A stretch of DNA of 50,732 bases, taken from GCA-2786165 sp964625775. GTDB taxonomy: Bacteria > Pseudomonadota > Gammaproteobacteria > Legionellales > Legionellaceae. Shown here piece after piece: positions 19,047 to 28,037 of this stretch. Positions within the stretch are counted from its first letter, which is position 1. Each line of letters begins with the position of its first letter. The position numbers and the translations under genes are program-made. Location of the stretch: positions 1 to 50,732 of the forward strand of contig CAZVEH010000016.1 of assembly GCA_964625775.1 (NCBI GenBank), in the 5' to 3' direction. The notes beneath the pieces were generated by a model. It saw only the letters and a program-made list of their open reading frames with translations. It ran no database searches and was not told the origin of the DNA.

Positions 19047-19841
19047 ATGAAAAAAGTTGCTGCGATACAAATGTGTTCCTCCAGCAATGTGGATGACAAT
19101 CTATCGCAAGCCATACGGCTTATTGAAGAAGCTGCTGCTTCTGGCGCGGTTTTGGCTGTTCTTCCGGAAATGTTTCCCTGCATCGGTCAAGCACATCAAC
19201 CTAAAATCAGTTACCGAGAATCTGAAGGTCAGGGTAAAATTCAAGATTGCCTTGCCCATACAGCACTCAAGCACCACATTTGGATTGTCGGTGGTACCAT
19301 CCCTATTCAAGCGCAACACCCAGATAAAATACGAGCCGCATGCATAGTCTTTGACGACTGCGGGCAACAAGTTGCTCGATACGATAAAAGGCAGTTGTTT
19401 GATGCCGTTATTTCTGAACAGGAATCTTACCTAGAATCTGCCACGACTGAACCTGGAGCACAGAGTATTGTGGTTCCGACTCCTGCTGGAAATCTAGGAT
19501 TATGTGTGTGTTTTGATATTAGATTTCCTCATTTGTTTGCTGAATTATCCGCACTCGGCGCTGAGATCATTGCGATCCCAGCCGCATTCACGCGTAGAAC
19601 CGGCGAAGCTCACTGGGAGATCTTGATGCGATGTCGTGCTTTAGATTGCTTTTCTTATGTGATAGGCGCAGGGCAAGGCGGCACTCACCCCAAGGGTAGA
19701 GTCACTCATGGTCATTCAATGATTGTTAATCCCTGGGGAGAGATCCTGGATGAAGTGCAACATCCTGGGCCTGGTGTTGCTTATGCGGATGTTGATTTGC
19801 AGATGTTGTATGAGATTCGCAGTAAAATTCCGGTGGTTTGA
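19047..19841 (+). CDS. Carbon-nitrogen hydrolase, Nit1-like (deaminated glutathione amidase family)
   Basis: 264-residue nitrilase-superfamily amidohydrolase, probably a metabolite-repair enzyme for deaminated glutathione. The catalytic triad is visible as Glu41 (LPEMF), Lys114 (YDKRQLFD) and Cys155 (GLCVCFDIRFP). The gene starts 23 nt after tRNA-Met. The C-terminus ends at EIRSKIPVV, whereas relatives I know usually run several residues further (a segment like IPVLxHRR). The frame stops 11 bp before a REP palindrome, suggesting that repeat insertion trimmed the end. The active site is intact, so activity is likely kept. Confidence 0.88.
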   Translation: MKKVAAIQMCSSSNVDDNLSQAIRLIEEAAASGAVLAVLPEMFPCIGQAHQPKISYRESEGQGKIQDCLAHTALKHHIWIVGGTIPIQAQHPDKIRAACIVFDDCGQQVARYDKRQLFDAVISEQESYLESATTEPGAQSIVVPTPAGNLGLCVCFDIRFPHLFAELSALGAEIIAIPAAFTRRTGEAHWEILMRCRALDCFSYVIGAGQGGTHPKGRVTHGHSMIVNPWGEILDEVQHPGPGVAYADVDLQMLYEIRSKIPVV

Positions 19842-19852
19842 TGGGTATCTTT

Positions 19853-19938
19853 CCCCGCAATACGCTGCGCTGCTTGCGGGCTACGGTTCTTGCACATCCA
19901 GTTCTTGTAGCCCGCAAGCAGCGCAGCGTATTGCGGGG
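19853..19938. repeat. REP doublet, family 2, left of the second RAYT
   Basis: Long inverted repeat: CCCCGCAATACGCTGCGCTG and CTTGCGGGCTAC on the left, then a short loop, then GTAGCCCGCAAGCAGCGCAG and CGTATTGCGGGG on the right. A different sequence family from the GTTGGGCC repeats. Confidence 0.9.
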
Positions 19939-19939
19939 A

Positions 19940-20473
19940 TTACTCTCCAAAATGATCGTCTTGTTGCGTTGCGCTCCCAATACCCCAATCGCTAGGGACT
20001 AATCCTTGTTTGATAAACCGATGCAATGACGAATATGGCCATAAGACCGGGTCGGATACTAAACCATGTTTAACTGGATTGTAATGAATATAGTTCGTAT
20101 GCGCTTCTAGATCCCCCTCATCCCTTATTGTGTGCTCCCAGTAACGATTTTGCCAAATATTGTAGCGCCCTTTAGCGTTTTTATAGATAGAAGCAACCCC
20201 TTCTTTCACCAATGCTCGAGTAAATAAACTTTTAATACTTCGCCAGCGAACAGGATAGTCCATATCATTTTCTGGAAGCCGCCAAATCATATGCAAATGA
20301 TCGGGTAAAATGACCACCGCATATATAAAAAAAGGATATTTTTGTTGGGTTTGGCGTATGGACAATCTTAGGTGATCAATATATTCCACCAAATAATGTG
20401 CCTTACGGTTTTTTAAGGTAACTGTGAAAAAATATACGCCATTTTTTAAAAAATTCCTCCGGTACTGTACCAT
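19940..20473 (-). CDS. REP-associated tyrosine transposase (RAYT), family 2
   Basis: 177-residue Y1/HUH transposase. It begins MVQYRRNFLKNGVYFFTVTL, has HUH motif ILPDHLHMIWRLPEND and catalytic Tyr region NYIHYNPVKHGLV. AAGGAG lies 6 nt before the ATG. It is a clear homologue of the first RAYT (16977-17498) but is enclosed by its own distinct palindrome family (19853-19938 and 20527-20623). The coding region is intact, so it may still be active. Confidence 0.92.
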   Translation of the reverse strand: MVQYRRNFLKNGVYFFTVTLKNRKAHYLVEYIDHLRLSIRQTQQKYPFFIYAVVILPDHLHMIWRLPENDMDYPVRWRSIKSLFTRALVKEGVASIYKNAKGRYNIWQNRYWEHTIRDEGDLEAHTNYIHYNPVKHGLVSDPVLWPYSSLHRFIKQGLVPSDWGIGSATQQDDHFGE

Positions 20474-20526
20474 ATGGATCTCCTTGTTGGTTGGCTTGCA
20501 CTTATAAGGTAGCGGTATAAGATCTT

Positions 20527-20623
20527 CCCCGCAATACGCTACGCTGCTTGCGGGCTACGTTTCTGGGCCGGCTACTTCGATGGTCGTTCTTGTAGCCCGC
20601 AAGCAGCGCAGCGTATTGCGGGG
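20527..20623. repeat. REP doublet, family 2, right of the second RAYT
   Basis: CCCCGCAATACGCTACGCTG then CTTGCGGGCTAC on the left and GTAGCCCGCAAGCAGCGCAG then CGTATTGCGGGG on the right, with a longer centre than the left doublet. A further partial unit (CTTGCGGGCTACA) lies around 20648-20661. Confidence 0.88.
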
Positions 20624-20735
20624 ATTACTGGCGCAATGCCTGAGCCGCTTGCGGGCTACAATTTTATAAGTAAATGATGACATCACCTAAAGCCCTGAGT
20701 TATGATGTATCATTGAATTTTTGCTTGGCTGTTGC

Positions 20736-23027
20736 ATGAGAATTTTTTTTGTAGGTGTTTGCTTATTATTGTTTTCTTGTGTCGCAATGTCTGGTGATTT
20801 GGGTATTGTCACCACGTCTCAACAAGGAAAACCTGTTTTTTGGGTACACATCGCTGCGTTTGCCCAACAAGCAGATGCGGAAGCGCTGCAAAAGAAAGTC
20901 AGTGCGGAAGTTCAGCAACCCATCACCATCCAACATCAAGCGGATAAAGGCCAATACATGGTAAAAATTGGCCCGATCAGTGACTATCGTATTGCCTTGG
21001 ATTTAGACAAAAAATGGACGCATACTGAGGTGGCTCCAACACCACAAGCCCAATCATCCGAAGCCAAGATATGGAACCTTCGCAATGCCGATATTCGGGC
21101 CGTGATTGGAGAAGTGTCACGCATCACCAAAAAGAACTTTGTGGTTGACCCGCGCGTGACCGGTAAAATCTCTATCGTGTCCAGCACACCGATTGCCGAC
21201 CAAGAACTTTATGCTGTTTTTTTATCTATGCTGCAAGTATCAGGCTATGCCGCTATTCCCAATGGCGATGTGATTAAAATATTACCCAATATGGACGCGC
21301 GCACTTCATCAGCCAGCCCCTTGAGCAAAAATCCAACCTATCTGGGCGATGACATGATGGTCGAAGTCATCCCCGTGCAATATGTGCCTGCTGAACAATT
21401 GGTTCCAATTTTACGACCTTTGATGCCACAATGGAGTTCTGTATCAGCATACTCACCTTCCAATATGCTGATTCTATCCGGCAGAGCCTCTAATATTCAG
21501 CAATTGGCGGAAATCATCAGCCAAGTTGATAACTCCGCTGCCAGTGGCATTGATATCGTTCCGTTGCAACATGCCTTGGCGATGGACGTTGCCGCCACGT
21601 TGAAAGATTTGTTGTTGACTCAGCTGAATCAACATAAAAACAATCAAACCATGATAGCCGCGGATGATCGCGGTAATTCCATCCTCATCAGCGGCACCAA
21701 AACCGATCGCATTCGCATTCGAATGTTGATCTTACAATTAGACCAGCAAAACACAAATTCAACCAATAACAATACCCAAGTCATTTATTTGAATTATTTG
21801 CGTGCCGAAGATTTGGTGCCTATCTTAGCAGGCATCGCCCAAGCAAGTTTTAGTGGTACGGTAGGTACAACGATTGGCACAGTCACCTTACCCGCATTAG
21901 ACAGCACCAATCCTGCCGCAAGCATGGGGAATCTGAATCCCAGTGATTTGTCTAATCAAACACCAGCTACGCAAACCAATAACATGCCCAATGCCAACGC
22001 ATCCACGGGTGCCAATTCACAAAATGAAGGGTCTACCAAACCCAATATACAGATCATCGCAGAACCCAATACCAATGCCGTGATCATCAATGGTCCAGCC
22101 AAACTCATACGAACATTGAAATCCGTGATCATGCAACTCGATATCAAGCCTGCACAACTACTGGTGGAAGCATTGATTGCAGAGATCGATGAAACTGATT
22201 TTAAAGATCTGGGCATAGAATGGGGCAGTATCAATCAAGCCACAAAAGATACCACCACCTTCAGACCTGGTTTCGCCGTGATCAATTCACAAACGTCGAT
22301 TGATAAATTCCAGGCACAGATTTACGCATTGGCACGTCGTCATAAAGCCAATATTTTGTCTACACCTTCTGTGGTTGTTTTAGATAACCGCCAAGCAAAA
22401 ATACTCATCGGTAAACAGGTGTCTGTTGCATCGTCGTCCTATCCCAATAATGCCAGCGGCACAACGACTGCAAGTCCCTATACCAACTATGATCGGGTCA
22501 ATGTGGCATTGCATTTATATGTGCGTCCTCAAATCACACGAGGTCAAGGCATCCAATTACAAATTGATCAGGGGAACGATACTTTAGCCCAACCTGATCT
22601 GACAGATAACGTCTTCCCTACTTTCAATATCTCAGCCATTGTCACCTCAGTGCATGTGCAAAGCGGTGATATTGTGGTCCTAGGGGGCTTGGCTCAAGAC
22701 AGCATCAATGACGATAATGATCGCCTACCGATTCTGGGAGATATTCCCGGCGTAGGACGATTGTTCCAACGTGATGTGGTCACTCGCTCGAAAAAAGTTT
22801 TGATGGTCTTCATTCGTCCGCACATTTTAAGAACTGAAAAAGACATCTTGGACTATACCGGCGGGAAATATAACCATATGCGTCAAGATCAAATGGATAT
22901 CGCACGGTCACAAGAAGAATACAATAAAACGGACTTCAACACGATTGCACCACCTTGGCATCAATCTAAACTGCCAAAGCCTTTCTGTCATGTCAACAAA
23001 CCTGCATCTGCTGAAATGAAGAACTGA
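20736..23027 (+). CDS. gspD: Type II secretion secretin GspD with N-terminal SPOR domain
   Basis: Outer-membrane secretin of the type II secretion system, about 763 residues. It has a signal sequence (MRIFFVGVCLLLFSCVAMSG; the LFSC could be a poor lipobox). Residues about 30-92 form a SPOR-type peptidoglycan-binding domain (FWVHIAAFAQQADAEALQKK ... GQYMVKIGPI). N0-N3 domains follow (IWNLRNADIRAVIGEVSRIT; MVEVIPVQYVPAEQLVPILR; DIVPLQHALAMDVAATLKDL), then the secretin channel (VVVLDNRQAKILIGKQVSV; GDIVVLGGLAQD). An upstream in-frame TTG at 20721 is less likely. gspE follows after 2 nt. There is no gspC or gspN nearby. From memory, Legionella LspD also carries a SPOR domain, supporting the taxonomic placement. 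Confidence 0.93.
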   Translation: MRIFFVGVCLLLFSCVAMSGDLGIVTTSQQGKPVFWVHIAAFAQQADAEALQKKVSAEVQQPITIQHQADKGQYMVKIGPISDYRIALDLDKKWTHTEVAPTPQAQSSEAKIWNLRNADIRAVIGEVSRITKKNFVVDPRVTGKISIVSSTPIADQELYAVFLSMLQVSGYAAIPNGDVIKILPNMDARTSSASPLSKNPTYLGDDMMVEVIPVQYVPAEQLVPILRPLMPQWSSVSAYSPSNMLILSGRASNIQQLAEIISQVDNSAASGIDIVPLQHALAMDVAATLKDLLLTQLNQHKNNQTMIAADDRGNSILISGTKTDRIRIRMLILQLDQQNTNSTNNNTQVIYLNYLRAEDLVPILAGIAQASFSGTVGTTIGTVTLPALDSTNPAASMGNLNPSDLSNQTPATQTNNMPNANASTGANSQNEGSTKPNIQIIAEPNTNAVIINGPAKLIRTLKSVIMQLDIKPAQLLVEALIAEIDETDFKDLGIEWGSINQATKDTTTFRPGFAVINSQTSIDKFQAQIYALARRHKANILSTPSVVVLDNRQAKILIGKQVSVASSSYPNNASGTTTASPYTNYDRVNVALHLYVRPQITRGQGIQLQIDQGNDTLAQPDLTDNVFPTFNISAIVTSVHVQSGDIVVLGGLAQDSINDDNDRLPILGDIPGVGRLFQRDVVTRSKKVLMVFIRPHILRTEKDILDYTGGKYNHMRQDQMDIARSQEEYNKTDFNTIAPPWHQSKLPKPFCHVNKPASAEMKN

Positions 23028-23029
23028 TC

Positions 23030-24529
23030 ATGGGCACCCAGGACGAAAAGATCAAACGCCTGCCTTATCTCTTCGCCAAAACCCACGGAATCGTGGCCAC
23101 GGAAAAACCAGATAGTGATATCGTTTATGTGTATTATTTACCAGAAACGTCTCTTAGTGCTTTGAGTGAAGTCAAACGAGTGTTGCAAAAAACACTACAG
23201 CTGAAAAAAGTCACTGCCACCGAATTCCAGCAACACTTGGCCCAGAGTTATCAATCGAATGCCTCTATTTTAGATGCAGCAGAAGGCATGGAAGAAGACT
23301 TGGATTTGCTGAAATTGGCGGGACAACTTCCCACCAGTGAAGACTTATTGGATACACAAGATGATGCACCTATCATCCGTTTGATCAATGCCCTGTTTAC
23401 CCAAGCCATCAAACAAAAAGCGTCTGATATTCATATTGAAACTTACGAGGATCGTGTTTTGGTCCGCAATCGCGTGGATGGTGTCTTACAAGAAATTTTA
23501 GAAATTCAGCGCGTGATTGCACCGCTGGTTATTTCTCGGGTCAAAGTTATGGCCAAATTAGACATCGCTGAAAAACGTATCCCCCAAGATGGTCGAATCT
23601 CCTTGCGCATTGGTGGACACAATATTGACGTGCGCGTATCTACCTTACCGTCTAACCATGGCGAGCGTATTGTATTACGGATCTTAGATCAAGAATCAGC
23701 GCAATTGGACTTAAGTATTTTAGGCATGCCTGCGCATATTTTACCTAAAACGCAAAGCTTGATCGCTCAGCCACATGGTATTTTATTGGTCACTGGCCCA
23801 ACAGGCTCAGGTAAAACAACGTCCCTATATGCGATGCTAACCGAGCTCAATCAGGTCAGTCGAAATATTTTAACCATTGAAGATCCGATTGAATATGATT
23901 TACCCGGTATTGGCCAAACCCAAGTAAATACCAAAGTCGATATGACGTTCGCCAAAGGTTTAAGAGCCATACTACGCCAAGATCCGGATGTGGTGATGAT
24001 TGGTGAAATTCGTGATCTGGAAACCGCTGAAATTGCCGTACAAGCTAGTTTGACAGGTCACTTGGTATTGTCTACCTTACATACCAATAGTGCGCTAGGC
24101 GCCCTCACACGCTTGCATGATATGGGCGTTGAGTCTTTTCTACTGTCTTCCAGTATTATTGGCGTATTAGCCCAACGTTTGGTGCGGTTACTGTGTCCTG
24201 CCTGCAAAGTCTCTCATCCGATTACAGCTGACGAATGTGCTTTGATGCAATATCGTCATAAAGATGCTGGCACAGCCCAAGTCTACGAACCCCAAGGGTG
24301 TGAGGAATGTCATCATCAAGGGTACCGTGGACGAACGGGTATTTACGAATTAATTGTGATTGATGACCACTTGCGCAAAATGATTCATCATAATGACAGC
24401 ATTCAAAGTATGGAAACCTACTTACGCCCTACTACGCTCAGTATCCGTCAAGATGGTTTCAGACGCGTACTATCCGGCGATACGTCCATCGCAGAAATCT
24501 TACGCGTCACCAGTGAAATGTCTACTTAA
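23030..24529 (+). CDS. gspE: Type II secretion ATPase GspE
   Basis: 499-residue cytoplasmic AAA-type ATPase powering type II secretion. It has the N-terminal N1E region, Walker A GPTGSGKTTSLYAM, Walker B VVMIGEIRDLETAE, a His box (TGHLVLSTLHTNSA), and a tetracysteine zinc motif (LLCPACK and CEECHHQGYRGRTG). It starts 2 nt after gspD and must be co-transcribed. Its last 8 bp overlap the convergent permease gene. Confidence 0.95.
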   Translation: MGTQDEKIKRLPYLFAKTHGIVATEKPDSDIVYVYYLPETSLSALSEVKRVLQKTLQLKKVTATEFQQHLAQSYQSNASILDAAEGMEEDLDLLKLAGQLPTSEDLLDTQDDAPIIRLINALFTQAIKQKASDIHIETYEDRVLVRNRVDGVLQEILEIQRVIAPLVISRVKVMAKLDIAEKRIPQDGRISLRIGGHNIDVRVSTLPSNHGERIVLRILDQESAQLDLSILGMPAHILPKTQSLIAQPHGILLVTGPTGSGKTTSLYAMLTELNQVSRNILTIEDPIEYDLPGIGQTQVNTKVDMTFAKGLRAILRQDPDVVMIGEIRDLETAEIAVQASLTGHLVLSTLHTNSALGALTRLHDMGVESFLLSSSIIGVLAQRLVRLLCPACKVSHPITADECALMQYRHKDAGTAQVYEPQGCEECHHQGYRGRTGIYELIVIDDHLRKMIHHNDSIQSMETYLRPTTLSIRQDGFRRVLSGDTSIAEILRVTSEMST

Positions 24530-25904
24530 GGTTATGTTGTTTGATCGCCAACGCGCTGTTTTTTCGTCCAAATGAAAAATAAATCACCATACCAACGGCA
24601 AACCAGACTGCAAATCGCATCAAGGTCAACCAAGGTAAATTAAAAATCAAATAAATACAGCACACCATCCCTAAAATAGGCACATATGGCATAAAAGGTG
24701 TTTTAAAAGGTCGATGTAAATCAGGTCGGGTGTAGTACAAAATCAATACGCCCAAACACACAATCGTAAAGGCTACCAGAGTTCCAATGTTGACCAACTC
24801 AGCAAGAACGCCAATGGGGAATAATGCTGAAATGAAGCCGACCCATACACCGCACACCACGATAATTCGAATCGGTGTATGTGTGGTTTCATTAATCACT
24901 GCAAAATAAGTGGGTAACAAACCATCGCGAGCAATCGCATAGAAAATTCGGCTCAAACCATAAAACAAGACCAGCATCACGGTGGTCAAACCCGCCAAGG
25001 CCCCAACACTGATCACGCCTGCTGCGGCTTTACATCCAATCGCCATCAGCGCATCGCTGATAGGTGATGCGACGTTCAAGGTTTTATAAGACACCATGCC
25101 GGTCAATAATCCAGAAATCACGATATAAAGCAGGGTTGAAACAGACAAAGACCCTATGATACCGATCGGCAGATTGCGCTGTGGATTGATCACTTCTTCA
25201 GCTGTGGTAGATACTGCATCAAACCCAATATAAGCGAAAAAAATCAGTGACGCACCCTTGGCTACGCCCAACCACCCAAATGGCAGAAACGGATGCCAAT
25301 TGCTTGGTTCGACATGCATAGAAGCAATCACCACAAACACTAAAATCACTAATAATTTGATCCCCACAATCATATTGTTGAAGCGAGTGCTGGAACGTAC
25401 GCCCCAGATGAGTAGTATGCTAATGATGGAAATGACGCCTAACGCCAACACATCGATGCCAACGCGCTGAGTAACTTGAATAGTACTGGATACATGGACT
25501 CTAAACGATTCCAATAAGCTTTTGATATAACTACTCCAGCCCACAGCTACGGTAGAAATGGTAATAGAGTATTCGAGCAACAAATCCCAGCCCACGATCC
25601 AGGCAATAATTTCACCAAACCCCACATAGGCGTAGGCATAGGCGCTGCCGCATCCGCCAATTGCCGTGGCCAATTCGGCATAGGAAAGAGCAGAAAAAAG
25701 ACAGGCAAAGCCAGCTATAATATAAGAAAGAATAATCGCAGGTCCCGTTTTGGTCGCTGCAACCACGCCAGTGAGTACAAAAATACCCGCACCTATGATC
25801 GCACCGATCCCCAATAAGGTCAGATCGAACGCCGTCAAACAACGCAACAGTTGGTTGGATTGTTCCTTGGCATCTTTGATACTTTTCTTACGCAATAAGC
25901 TCAT
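24522..25904 (-). CDS. APC-superfamily amino-acid permease (cationic amino-acid transporter type)
   Basis: 460-residue inner-membrane transporter with about 12 hydrophobic segments. The first helix carries the APC unwound-region signature GIGAIIGAGIFVLTG; later comes FFAYIGFDAVSTTAEEVINP, typical of the CAT/YfnA group that imports basic or other amino acids by proton symport. The N-terminus is basic and polar. It is convergent with gspE with an 8-bp overlap. Intracellular Legionellales depend on host amino acids and hold many such permeases; the substrate cannot be read from sequence. Confidence 0.9.
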   Translation of the reverse strand: MSLLRKKSIKDAKEQSNQLLRCLTAFDLTLLGIGAIIGAGIFVLTGVVAATKTGPAIILSYIIAGFACLFSALSYAELATAIGGCGSAYAYAYVGFGEIIAWIVGWDLLLEYSITISTVAVGWSSYIKSLLESFRVHVSSTIQVTQRVGIDVLALGVISIISILLIWGVRSSTRFNNMIVGIKLLVILVFVVIASMHVEPSNWHPFLPFGWLGVAKGASLIFFAYIGFDAVSTTAEEVINPQRNLPIGIIGSLSVSTLLYIVISGLLTGMVSYKTLNVASPISDALMAIGCKAAAGVISVGALAGLTTVMLVLFYGLSRIFYAIARDGLLPTYFAVINETTHTPIRIIVVCGVWVGFISALFPIGVLAELVNIGTLVAFTIVCLGVLILYYTRPDLHRPFKTPFMPYVPILGMVCCIYLIFNLPWLTLMRFAVWFAVGMVIYFSFGRKNSALAIKQHNLK

Positions 25905-25927
25905 TGTTTAGTTCACCATAACTCAGG

Positions 25928-25953
25928 AGATCCTTCGCTGCGCTCAGGATGAC
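25928..25953. repeat. Palindromic GAGATCCTTCGCTGCGCTCAGGATGAC-type repeat
   Basis: Inverted relative of the repeat at 6868-6905 (GTCATCCTGAGCGCAGCGAA in the other orientation). A degraded half copy follows (GGATCTCTTGCTACGCTTAA). It lies between the permease start and the recO stop. Confidence 0.5.
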
Positions 25954-26033
25954 GGAGCAAACCCAAAGGATCTCTTGCTACGCTTAAGATAACATGGGTT
26001 GTACATTTAAAATTGAATACTATATAACTTCTG

Positions 26034-26726
26034 TTAAGGATGTTTGTCAATTGAAATTTTAAACAGCGCTCGGGTTCTTATTTCTTTGCCATTCAATGCA
26101 TGGGCAATGGCTTGTCGCATGACTTGTTTGGCCATTTTAAGGACGTCGAGGTCGTTTAAATCATCTTGCGATAACGCCAGAATATGCGCTCCTAAAATGC
26201 CCCTTGTGCTTTGCACAAAACCTTGACCTGCACAAAAGGCGTAGTAATTTGTCGATCTAATAGGTAGCATGGATTGAGCGTCTTGAGTCAGCGATATCCC
26301 GTACCCCAAAGATACCAACACATTCCATTCAAATCGCCGTAATATCCGCTCTAAAGCGAGCATATCCGTGGCTTGGTGAATCATATGCAAAGAAGTGGCA
26401 TAGCCATCATATAGCTCAGGATAAGGTTCCTGAGGTTGTAATGAATGGTACAACAGTTCGTTGAGATATAAAGCTGAGAACAAGTAAGCGTGGCTCACCT
26501 GTAGTGATACACCGGCAATTTCAATATGGCGCACATAATACCATCCGCGACGCTCAGAGAAATCTACCCATAACGGTGTAAATTCTCGCAACAAAGCTTG
26601 CTTCTTGGGGGTTCGTCCGCTCTTATAAAGGGCGCGAATCAAACCTTGTTCGCGCGTAAAAAAAAGCGCGTGCACGGAACTATCTCCCGAGGGTGTTTTA
26701 TGAATGACCCACGCCGGTGTTGTCAT
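26034..26726 (-). CDS. recO: DNA repair protein RecO
   Basis: 230-residue protein that with RecR loads RecA onto SSB-coated DNA in recombinational repair. It has an N-terminal OB-fold (AWVIHKTPSGDSSVHALFFT, GLIRALYKSGRTPKK) and a helical C-terminal half. It follows era by 3 nt, the standard gammaproteobacterial era-recO order; rnc is not visible upstream. No four-Cys zinc site is seen, as usual in this group. Confidence 0.92.
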   Translation of the reverse strand: MTTPAWVIHKTPSGDSSVHALFFTREQGLIRALYKSGRTPKKQALLREFTPLWVDFSERRGWYYVRHIEIAGVSLQVSHAYLFSALYLNELLYHSLQPQEPYPELYDGYATSLHMIHQATDMLALERILRRFEWNVLVSLGYGISLTQDAQSMLPIRSTNYYAFCAGQGFVQSTRGILGAHILALSQDDLNDLDVLKMAKQVMRQAIAHALNGKEIRTRALFKISIDKHP

Positions 26727-26729
26727 TGA

Positions 26730-27614
26730 TCATTCATAGCCCAGCTGTTGCAGAATTTTCTCATTGTCGGACCACCCTGATTTCACTTTGCACCAACATT
26801 GCAAGAAAACCTTTTTCTCTAATAGTTTTTCCATATCCAGACGAGCTTGTGTTGCCATGTCTTTGAGTTTGGCGCCATTTTCTCCAATAATCATGCGTTT
26901 ATGGCTTTCTTTGTCTACCCAAACCAAAGCACAAATTCGCACTAAATTCGGCGTGTCTTGATAAGACTCAATCTCAACGGTGGTTGAATAAGGTAACTCC
27001 TGTCCACATTGCCTGAAAATTTTTTCTCGCAATAATTCAGCGCATAAAAATCGCACAGACCGGTCGGTGAGTTGATCATCGGGAAATAAATGGGGAGATT
27101 CCGGCAAAAATGACTGTAGTTTTGCATGTAAGGTATCAATTTGTACGCCAGTTCGTGCAGACACTGGGATAATTGCGGCAAAATCATGGCGTTGCGCTAC
27201 TTGCTCTATCCATGGCAATAACAATGATTTATCAGCAATTTTATCTACTTTATTGATCACCAAGACACAGGGCATCTTCGATTTTTGCACCAACTCTAAC
27301 ACATAGTCATCTTCTTCCTGCCAATGGGTTCCTTCGATAACGAACACAACCACATCAACGTCATTTAACACTCGAATCGCTGTTTTATTCATCATGCGAT
27401 TCATCACTTTTTTAGAACCCAGATGAATCCCTGGGGTGTCCACATACACGTATTGATATTCAGCATCTGTACGTACACCTAAAATACTGTGTCTAGTCGT
27501 TTGCGGTTTACGGGATGTGATGCTAAGTTTGTGATCTAAAATTTGATTCAATAACGTAGATTTACCGACATTTGGACGCCCCACTAGAGCGATGTAACCA
27601 CAATAATTTGTCAT
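26730..27614 (-). CDS. era: GTPase Era
   Basis: 294-residue essential GTPase that binds the 3' end of 16S rRNA during 30S maturation. G1 GRPNVGKSTLLNQIL, G2 region with TTRHSILG, G3 VDTPGIHLG, G4 INKVDK, G5 PVSARTG. A C-terminal KH domain is present (RMIIGENGAKLKDMATQARL). AAGAG precedes the ATG. It heads the era-recO unit. Confidence 0.96.
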   Translation of the reverse strand: MTNYCGYIALVGRPNVGKSTLLNQILDHKLSITSRKPQTTRHSILGVRTDAEYQYVYVDTPGIHLGSKKVMNRMMNKTAIRVLNDVDVVVFVIEGTHWQEEDDYVLELVQKSKMPCVLVINKVDKIADKSLLLPWIEQVAQRHDFAAIIPVSARTGVQIDTLHAKLQSFLPESPHLFPDDQLTDRSVRFLCAELLREKIFRQCGQELPYSTTVEIESYQDTPNLVRICALVWVDKESHKRMIIGENGAKLKDMATQARLDMEKLLEKKVFLQCWCKVKSGWSDNEKILQQLGYE

Positions 27615-27797
27615 AATTACTCTTAATTTTTAAAATAATATGTATTGACCCTTCAGGCCCTTTCTCGCCCAGAGGGGCGAACCAAATTCTTTAGAATTGT
27701 CAATCCGCTTAGTTTACCATAAACTAGGGCAACAATTCACCCGTTCGCCTGACGAACCGGGGTGAGATCACGTCTGAATGAATATTAGTCTAATCTT

Positions 27798-27883
27798 CGT
27801 CTTTGCGAACGAAGTGACGCAATCCAGATCGATTCTCAATTGAAATACTGATCTGGATTGCTTCGCTATCGCTCGCAAAGACG
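27798..27883. repeat. 86-bp inverted repeat (CGTCTTTGCGA... type)
   Basis: Left arm CGTCTTTGCGAACGAAGTGA then CGCAATCCAGATC; right arm GATCTGGATTGCTTCGCTA then CGCTCGCAAAGACG. The ends are inverted copies and the centre is short. The rest of the gap between era and the pilin gene (27615-28037) holds this element, more GC-rich hairpins and no gene. Confidence 0.7.
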
Positions 27884-27932
27884 ATGTATTGATTTAAGTG
27901 ATACAAATTAATTCACTCATGCGGTTACTCTG

Positions 27933-28015
27933 CCTGAGGAACAGCTTAAGCGGCGCCTCAAGGTTAGATAGTCGTCAGTAAGCCTTCGAGGCGGATGCAC
28001 CGCAACGTCCTCAGG
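27933..28015 (+). promoter_or_regulatory. Foldable leader or palindromic element upstream of the pilin gene
   Basis: Outer arms CCTGAGGA (27933) and TCCTCAGG (28008); inner arms GCGCCTCAAGG and CCTTCGAGGCG with a 19-nt loop. The nested stem ends 22 nt before the pilin ATG, so in the transcript it would form a two-level hairpin just upstream of the ribosome-binding region. It could be a structured 5' UTR or another mobile palindrome. Confidence 0.4.
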
Positions 28016-28037
28016 GGGAACGGTTCTGGTGGTAAGC

